Shown here piece after piece: positions 1 through 4,234 of a stretch of DNA of 6,352 nucleotides. Under the pieces are notes generated by a model. The model had not been told where the DNA came from, ran no database searches, and worked only from the letters and a program-made list of their open reading frames with translations. A program made the translations under genes and the position numbers. The first letter of the stretch is position 1. Every line of letters starts with the position of its first letter. Source of the stretch: Flavobacterium sp. (GTDB lineage Bacteria; Bacteroidota; Bacteroidia; Flavobacteriales; Flavobacteriaceae); the NCBI GenBank assembly GCA_012032075.1, contig JAAURU010000226.1, positions 1-6,352 on the forward strand, given 5' to 3'.

Positions 1-19
1 GGGGCTTTTTTGTTTCACA
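1..19 (-). terminator. possible half of a terminator at the window edge
   Basis: The window opens with GGGGC followed by six T. On the minus strand this reads as an A-run followed by GCCCC, shortly after the stop codon of the small ORF at 30-143. This is what one arm of a bidirectional intrinsic terminator looks like, with the other arm lying outside the window. The pairing arm cannot be seen, so this is inference. Confidence 0.3.
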
Positions 20-29
20 ACAATCCTGC

Positions 30-143
30 TTATTCGCTTAAAATTGCCAAAGCGGAAATAATAGCTGTAATGAGAAATACAGCAGCAATGACAACCGCAG
101 CGATGACATTTTCCTTGTGAAGGAAAGAGTAGAGTTTTTTCAT
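30..143 (-). CDS. small single-pass membrane protein, 37 residues, unknown function
   Basis: The minus strand has an ATG at 143 and a TAA at 30-32. The product starts MKKLYSFLHKEN, a basic, amphipathic stretch, and then runs through about 23 hydrophobic residues (roughly 13-35, rich in Ala, Val, Ile) to a short end, LSE. This suggests one transmembrane helix with the basic N-terminus inside the cell. I recognise no family. In favour of a real gene are a good Bacteroidota promoter about 110 nt upstream (250-280) and a possible terminator arm right after the stop. Against it are its small size and the lack of a ribosome binding site, although Bacteroidota rarely use one. It lies in the segment of different base composition left of position 400, so it may come from another genome than the rest of the window. 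Confidence 0.5.
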   Translation of the reverse strand: MKKLYSFLHKENVIAAVVIAAVFLITAIISALAILSE

Positions 144-249
144 ACACAAAAGTTTAAAAAATGAAAAATAGGATTGAAACTTTCATAGTTGCACGGGGTT
201 CTCGAAACAATTAAATCTTCTGTGTTTTACAAAGTGGTGGGAACAGGTG

Positions 250-280
250 CAAATTTACCAAACTATCGAATGCCGGTCAA
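250..280 (-). promoter_or_regulatory. Bacteroidota-type promoter for the small membrane ORF
   Basis: On the minus strand TTG (278-280) is followed after 20 nt by TAAATTTG (250-257). This matches the Bacteroidota sigma-A consensus of TTG, about 19-20 nt, TAnnTTTG. Transcription would start near 245 and run toward the ORF at 143, leaving a leader of about 100 nt. The leader also contains a 10-codon hydrophobic open frame (186-154) ending 10 nt before the ORF start. I cannot tell whether that is meaningful. Confidence 0.55.
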
Positions 281-1189
281 AAAAGTTTGAGCAGGTTTTT
301 GCAAACCTGGCTGGGGATACAGGAGCTGCATCTGTAGCGTCGTGGGACGAATTGAAAAGAGCCCTTCACAAGGCACAAAAAACCAGCCGAAGCTGGTTTT
401 ACTAATTCGTTTACGCTTCCCTTTATCTGCAGTATTATTTGTATTTGGACTTGTATTTTGATTAGTTCCTTTATTTTGACCATTAAATGGTTTTTTAGAA
501 TCTTTTTTCTCAATTTTCTTTTTAGGTTTATTAAATTGAGATAAATCTATTTTTTGTCCAGTAAAAGTTGCTCCAGATAGTTTTTGATAATTTGTAGCGA
601 TTTTTTCCTCTTCAACTTGTTCATCAGAAGATTTTTCTTGAGGCTTTTGTTCTTGAACAACTTCTCTGTTAATCTTAAATTCTGGTTTTTGTTTTACGAC
701 TTCAATTTTTGGAGTTTCCTTTGCAGTATTTGAATCCTTAACTTGGTGCGTTTCTTTTTCAAACTTAATTTCTTCAGCTTTTTGTGGCTTTTCTGATTCA
801 AATGGTACATTTTTTTGATCCTGTTTCTTTGGATTCAAATCAATTTTACCAACTGATTTTGGACCAGATAAAGTTGCTCTAGCTTTTATTATTTCTTGTT
901 TTTGTAATTCTTCTTGCTGACGTTTTAACTCAACTTCTTTTTCAAGCTCCTTCTTAAGTGCTTCCTTTTCTTTTTTCTTCTCCTCACTAACTTCTTGAGA
1001 AGCTACTTTCTTGCCTTTATCGGCAGAAAATTGACTGCATAAGACATCGTATTCTTCTTGAGATATTTTAGCATTTGGACTAGCTTCAATTTCATGGTCT
1101 TTTTCTTTTAAAAAGTCCACAGCTCTATCTAAAGAAATGTTTAATTCTCTTAAAACTTTGTTGATTCTTATAACTCTTTTGTCAGACAT
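263..1189 (-). CDS. infB: translation initiation factor IF-2, N-terminal part only, joined to unrelated sequence
   Basis: IF-2 is the GTPase that brings fMet-tRNA to the 30S subunit and promotes subunit joining. The ATG at 1189 opens with the IF2_N domain (about residues 3-50: VIRINKVLRELNISLDRAVD), followed by the long, low-complexity, Lys/Glu-rich linker typical of Bacteroidota IF-2, with the repeated GKIDL / QKIDL motif. About 262 residues look authentic. Flavobacterial IF-2 is usually more than 900 residues, so the G domain and domains II-IV are all absent. From about position 403 down to the stop at 263 the frame encodes 46 residues unlike IF-2, reading through a terminator hairpin (377-400) and over a promoter (250-280). 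This is third in the rimP-nusA-infB operon, 53 nt after nusA. The break is most likely an assembly chimera, since IF-2 is essential; a real rearrangement with a second copy elsewhere is the alternative. Confidence 0.88.
   Translation of the reverse strand: MSDKRVIRINKVLRELNISLDRAVDFLKEKDHEIEASPNAKISQEEYDVLCSQFSADKGKKVASQEVSEEKKKEKEALKKELEKEVELKRQQEELQKQEIIKARATLSGPKSVGKIDLNPKKQDQKNVPFESEKPQKAEEIKFEKETHQVKDSNTAKETPKIEVVKQKPEFKINREVVQEQKPQEKSSDEQVEEEKIATNYQKLSGATFTGQKIDLSQFNKPKKKIEKKDSKKPFNGQNKGTNQNTSPNTNNTADKGKRKRISKTSFGWFFVPCEGLFSIRPTTLQMQLLYPQPGLQKPAQTFLTGIR
281..376. other. non-coding stretch with one small hairpin
   Basis: I see no convincing gene between the terminator at 377-400 and the promoter at 250-280. 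It contains a perfect 7-bp hairpin at 292-309. On the minus strand its loop is GCAA, a GNRA tetraloop, and a run of six T follows 7 nt after the stem, so it could be a weak second terminator. G+C is high here compared with the genes to the right. Confidence 0.4.
377..400 (-). terminator. strong intrinsic terminator with UUCG tetraloop
   Basis: On the minus strand the stem AACCAGC / GCTGGTT closes on a TTCG loop (C-UUCG-G, an unusually stable tetraloop) and is followed by a run of T. Flanking A/T pairs can extend the stem to 9 bp. It should end a gene transcribed leftward. The only reading frame entering it is the truncated infB, which is translated straight through the hairpin as KTSFGWFF. 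That is not how an IF-2 gene ends, so the terminator probably belonged to a different gene that has been lost at the junction. Confidence 0.75.
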
Positions 1190-1242
1190 ATAATCTTTTT
1201 TCTAATTCTTTTTGTTTTGTGTGTTGCTTTTTAATTAAAAAA

Positions 1243-2480
1243 TTAATCTTCTAATTCTTCTTTTAAAATACGAACAACATCTAATATTGTTTCCTCTTCA
1301 AGATCAGTTCTTCTCACTAAATCTTCAACATCTTGACCAAGTACACTTCTTGCGGTATCTAAACCAATTTTCTCAAACTCTTCAATAATCCAAGCTTCAA
1401 TTTCATCTGAAAATTCTCTTAACTCAACATCATCAACTTCAACAACACCTTCTCTTATGACATCTAACTCATAGCCTGTTAAAAGACTCGCTAATTTTAT
1501 ATTGTATCCACCTCTACCTATTGCTTTAGAAACTTCTTCAACTTTTAAGAACACTTCTGCTTTTTTAGTTTCTTCATCTATTTTTACTGATGAGACTTTT
1601 GCTGGACTTAAAGCTCTAGTTATGAATAATTGCACGTTATTAGTATAATTAATAACATCAATATTTTCATTTCCTAATTCTCTAACGATACCATGAATAC
1701 GAGAACCTTTCATTCCCACACAAGCACCAACTGGATCAATTCTATCATCATAAGAATCTACAGCTACTTTTGCTTTTTCACCAGGAATTCTTACTACTTT
1801 TTTAACATTAATTAAGCCATCAAAAACCTCTGGAATTTCTTGTTCAAATAATTTCTCAAGAAATTCTGGAGCCGTTCTAGACATTACAATCTGAGGCTTA
1901 TTCCCTTTCAATTCAACACTTTCAATAATTCCCCTTACATTATCTCCTTTTTTGAAATAATCATTTGGAATTTGTTTTTCTTTAGGCAAAACAATTTCAT
2001 TTCCTTCATCATCCATCAACACCACCATTCTAGGTCTAACATGATGTACTTCAGCTGTATAAATATCACCTACTAAATCTTTAAATTGCTTGTACAGGTT
2101 AGTGTTATCATGCTCATGAATTTTCGAAATCAAATTTTGTCTCAATGCTAAAATAGCTCTTCTACCTAATTGAAACAATTTTACTTCTTCAGAAACTTCT
2201 TCACCGACTTCAAATCTGGCTCAATTTTTCTTGCTTCTGCTAAAGATATTTCAGAATTTGGATCTTCTACTTCACCATTTTCAACAACGGTACGATTTCT
2301 CCATATCTCCATATCTCCTTTATCAGGATTGATAATGATATCAAAATTATCATCTGAACCATATTTCTTCTTTAATGCATTTCTAAATACATCCTCTAAA
2401 ATTGCCATTAAGGTAACTCTATCTATGAGCTTATCGTCTTTAAATTCTGAAAACGATTCAATTAACGCAATATTCTCCAT
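1243..2480 (-). CDS. nusA: transcription termination/antitermination factor NusA (one frameshift)
   Basis: NusA binds RNA polymerase and nascent RNA and promotes pausing, hairpin-dependent termination and antitermination. The ATG at 2480 opens the typical start MENIALIESFSEFKDDKLID. With one frameshift repaired, the protein is about 412 residues, normal for Flavobacteriaceae, which lack the C-terminal acidic repeats of E. coli NusA. Domains: N-terminal polymerase-binding part (1-about 125), S1 (about 138-189), KH1 with GMKG (256-259), KH2 with GRGG (322-325). The reading frame breaks at 2212-2214: after KIEPD the sequence should read F-EVGEEVSEEVKLFQ, but one A is missing (plus strand) from a run of three, giving a false stop at 2181. 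The rest resumes one frame over and stays open to 1243. NusA is essential and both halves are otherwise intact, so a sequencing error is the likeliest cause. It lies 12 nt after rimP and 53 nt before infB. Confidence 0.93.
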
Positions 2481-2492
2481 GTCAACTCTTAT

Positions 2493-2957
2493 TTAAAATG
2501 ATATTACTACTGTTGCTTCTTTTATTTCAGAATAAGGCAAATTTACAGATTTTTCTACTGTTTCTTTACCTTTTCCAATTTTTTTCGGTTCTCTAGCTTT
2601 CCATTCTAAAGTTATCCCATCATCATTTGCGTTTGTGAGAAGCGCTTCTATTTGTTCTGATGCTGTTTTTACCTTTAAATTTCTACCTATATTTTTCTTG
2701 TATTGTCTTACTAAAGTTAACGGGTTAGATACCCCAGCTGAAGCAACTTCTATACTGAAATCATTCTCTTCTCTGTCTAAATTTCCTTCAATAGCTCTAC
2801 TCAAATCTATACAATTTTGCAAATTTACACCATTATCACCATCTATAGTAATACTAATTTTATTTGCATCATCTATTTTGAAATCAATCAAAAACAATAA
2901 AGGACGCTCTTGCAAAGCCTCTTCAATTAACTGATTTACCTTCTCTTTAAATGTCAT
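2493..2957 (-). CDS. rimP: ribosome maturation factor RimP
   Basis: RimP helps mature the 30S subunit in the cytoplasm and is classically the first gene before nusA. The product, about 154 residues from MTFKEKVNQLIEEAL, shows the N-terminal RimP domain (with ITIDGDNGVNLQNCIDLSRA at about 39-58) and, after the conserved LTLVRQYKKNIGR stretch, the C-terminal SH3/Sm-like domain ending in PYSEIKEATVVISF. I chose the ATG at 2957 because MTFKEK is the usual start in Flavobacterium. The frame stays open upstream to an ATG at 2993, but those 12 extra codons lie inside a terminator-like hairpin and encode nothing conserved. The stop is 12 nt before nusA, so the two are surely co-transcribed. Confidence 0.93.
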   Translation of the reverse strand: MTFKEKVNQLIEEALQERPLLFLIDFKIDDANKISITIDGDNGVNLQNCIDLSRAIEGNLDREENDFSIEVASAGVSNPLTLVRQYKKNIGRNLKVKTASEQIEALLTNANDDGITLEWKAREPKKIGKGKETVEKSVNLPYSEIKEATVVISF

Positions 2958-2965
2958 ACTTTTAT

Positions 2966-2991
2966 AAAAAGAGGCACGCATTGCGTGCCTC
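2966..2991 (-). terminator. intrinsic terminator-like hairpin in the rimP leader (possible attenuator)
   Basis: A perfect 9-bp stem, GAGGCACGC / GCGTGCCTC, with a 3-nt loop (2971-2991) is followed on the minus strand by five T (2970-2966). The rimP start codon follows 8 nt later. No gene lies upstream on this strand, because the stress-protein gene diverges, so the hairpin is not ending a neighbour: it sits between the rimP promoter and rimP. This fits transcription attenuation of the rimP-nusA-infB operon. A second, AT-rich hairpin abuts it upstream (2992-3014). Confidence 0.7.
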
Positions 2992-3014
2992 ATTATTTAA
3001 CTTTACTAAATAAT
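2992..3014 (-). promoter_or_regulatory. AT-rich stem-loop abutting the rimP leader terminator
   Basis: ATTATTTA (2992-2999) and TAAATAAT (3007-3014) form an 8-bp inverted repeat around a 7-nt loop. It starts about where the rimP transcript should begin and touches the terminator hairpin, so nearly the whole predicted leader is paired. All pairs are A-U, so stability is low and the structure could be chance in AT-rich DNA. Confidence 0.35.
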
Positions 3015-3019
3015 CGATG

Positions 3020-3050
3020 CAAATATACACAATATTTTTTTTAAATTAAA
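3020..3050 (-). promoter_or_regulatory. predicted promoter of the rimP-nusA-infB operon
   Basis: The minus strand carries TATATTTG (3020-3027), an exact match to the Bacteroidota -7 element TAnnTTTG. At 20 nt upstream the -33 position reads TTT rather than TTG (3048-3050). Transcription would start about 3014-3016, giving a leader of about 58 nt before the rimP ATG. Confidence 0.55.
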
Positions 3051-3054
3051 ATAA

Positions 3055-3085
3055 TTGTGTAATTAGAATATAATGAGTAACTTTA
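3055..3085 (+). promoter_or_regulatory. predicted promoter of the universal stress protein gene
   Basis: TTG (3055-3057) is followed after 20 nt by TAACTTTA (3078-3085), one base off the TAnnTTTG consensus. Transcription would start near 3090, about 40 nt before the ATG. It diverges from the rimP promoter. Confidence 0.4.
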
Positions 3086-3128
3086 TAGTACTAAGTAAAC
3101 AACAAATAACTTAAATAGAGACACTTTT

Positions 3129-3953
3129 ATGAAAAAAATTTTAGTACCCACCGACTTTTCAAAACATGCTGAATATGCTTTAAAGGTAGCTGCTCAAATA
3201 GCTAAAAAAGACAATAGTGAAATTGTTTTACTACACATGCTTGAATTACCCACAACTGGTAATGATGCCATTACATCTTCTCATGAAATTCCAGAATTAA
3301 TGCTTTTTAAAAATGCCGCTATTGCTAAGTTAGATAGTCAAATGAATGCTCCTTATTTAAGCGAAATAAAAGTTTCAAAAGTAATTCAATTTGAATTAGC
3401 ATTCGATGGAATCATGAATAATGGAAAAAGTAGTAATGCCGATTTAATTGTAATGGGATCTCACGGTGCTAGTGGTTTTCAAGAAATGTTTATTGGTTCA
3501 AATACCGAAAAAGTAGTCCGTAACTCTGAAGTACCTGTTTTAGTAATCAAAAGAGAAGAAGATGATTTTAGTGCTGAAAAATTTGTTTTTGCATCTGATT
3601 TTTCTGATGAGATTTTAAAACCATTTCAAAACGTAGTAAATTTTGCTAATAAATTCAATTCACATATTTACCTGCTTAACATTAACACTCCAAACAACTT
3701 TAAATCTACAAAAGTAGCTCAAAAAGCGATGGATGAATTTACAGCTAAATTCAAAATCAACAACTTTTCAACTCACATATATAATGATATTAATGTTGAA
3801 AAAGGGATTTTACATTTTGCCAAAGATATAGATGCTGATATTATTGGAATGAGCACTCATGGCAGAAAAGGACTATCGCATTTCTTTAACGGAAGCATTA
3901 GTGAAGATCTTGTAAATCACGCTAAAAGACCAGTAATTACTTTTAAAATATAA
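3129..3953 (+). CDS. universal stress protein, two UspA domains
   Basis: This is a cytoplasmic nucleotide-binding stress protein of the UspA family, 274 residues, with two tandem domains. Domain 1 (about 1-141) starts MKKILVPTDFSKHAEYA with the ATP-contacting Asp at residue 8, and has the full G-2x-G-9x-G-S motif at 110-124 (GSHGASGFQEMFIGS), followed by VPVLVIK. Domain 2 (about 151-274) repeats the pattern with ASDFSD (155-160) and STHGRKGLSHFFNGS (242-256), where the first Gly of the ATP motif is Ser. Domain 1 therefore looks able to bind ATP, and domain 2 probably keeps most of the site. Two-domain USPs are common in Flavobacteriaceae. The gene stands alone: divergent promoter on one side, terminator immediately after the stop on the other. 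The precise physiological role cannot be read from sequence. Confidence 0.93.
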   Translation: MKKILVPTDFSKHAEYALKVAAQIAKKDNSEIVLLHMLELPTTGNDAITSSHEIPELMLFKNAAIAKLDSQMNAPYLSEIKVSKVIQFELAFDGIMNNGKSSNADLIVMGSHGASGFQEMFIGSNTEKVVRNSEVPVLVIKREEDDFSAEKFVFASDFSDEILKPFQNVVNFANKFNSHIYLLNINTPNNFKSTKVAQKAMDEFTAKFKINNFSTHIYNDINVEKGILHFAKDIDADIIGMSTHGRKGLSHFFNGSISEDLVNHAKRPVITFKI

Positions 3954-3967
3954 TAAATTTTAAACAC

Positions 3968-4000
3968 AAAAAAGCCTCTTCAAATAGAAGAGGCTTTTTT
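3968..4000. terminator. bidirectional intrinsic terminator between the stress protein and tRNA-Gln
   Basis: A 13-bp inverted repeat, AAAAAAGCCTCTT (3968-3980) and AAGAGGCTTTTTT (3988-4000), encloses a 7-nt loop. It has a GC-rich core and a run of six T on both strands. It lies 15 nt after the stress-protein stop and immediately after the tRNA 3' end (4002), so it serves both convergent transcripts. Confidence 0.9.
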
Positions 4001-4001
4001 G

Positions 4002-4072
4002 TTGTCCCACAAGGACTCGAACCTTGAATGACGGTACCAAAAACCGGAGTGTTACCATTACACCATGGGACA
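4002..4072 (-). tRNA. tRNA-Gln (anticodon UUG)
   Basis: On the minus strand the sequence folds as a full cloverleaf of 71 nt. The acceptor stem is TGTCCCA / TGGGACA with A as discriminator. The D stem is GTGT / ACAC with loop AATGGTA, the anticodon loop is TTTTGGT with anticodon TTG, and the T arm is CAAGG-TTCGAGT-CCTTG. The anticodon stem has one mismatch at its outer pair (C27 with T43). CCA is not encoded: CAAAAA follows, so CCA must be added by the nucleotidyltransferase. It is transcribed alone from the promoter at 4102-4131. Confidence 0.95.
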
Positions 4073-4101
4073 ATAAAGAACAATCTTTTTGATTGCGAGT
4101 G

Positions 4102-4131
4102 CAAATTTATAACATATTTTCTATTCTGCAA
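4102..4131 (-). promoter_or_regulatory. promoter of tRNA-Gln
   Basis: The minus strand carries TTG (4129-4131), 19 nt, then TAAATTTG (4102-4109), an exact match to the Bacteroidota promoter consensus. Transcription should start near 4097. The first leader bases form a small hairpin, CAATC-AAAAA-GATTG (4081-4095), before the mature tRNA 5' end at 4072. Confidence 0.75.
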
Positions 4132-4234
4132 GTTTTTCTAAAAAAAATATTAAAATTTCTTTTTATATCTTACTAATTCTAAAAAAGTAGTTTCTTTGTA
4201 GAACAAATTAAAATTGAGACAAACTAAAGTACCT

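Noticed and set aside
178..402. Plus-strand open frame through 178-402 that reads plausibly (for example FEQVFANLAGDTGAASVASW) and ends at a TAA
   Set aside because: It has no ATG, only a GTG at 247, overlaps the minus-strand promoter, and runs through a terminator hairpin at its end. I see no family resemblance.
277..513. 78-codon minus-strand open frame overlapping the end of infB
   Set aside because: It is a second-frame shadow of the infB linker and crosses the junction and terminator.
2170..2496. Plus-strand open frame opposite the 5' part of nusA
   Set aside because: It is antisense to a clearly conserved gene, with composition explained by the nusA codons.
2635..2934. Plus-strand open frame opposite rimP
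   Set aside because: It is a shadow frame of conserved rimP with no start signals or recognisable domain.
3943..4131. Minus-strand 62-codon open frame containing VPWCNGNTPVFGTVIQGSSP
   Set aside because: This is the translation of the tRNA-Gln gene and its terminator, a common false gene call.
4191..4198. TTTCTTTG as a promoter -7 box for the DUF2723 gene
   Set aside because: It deviates from TAnnTTTG at the second base and I find no good TTG at the right distance. The gene's promoter remains unassigned.
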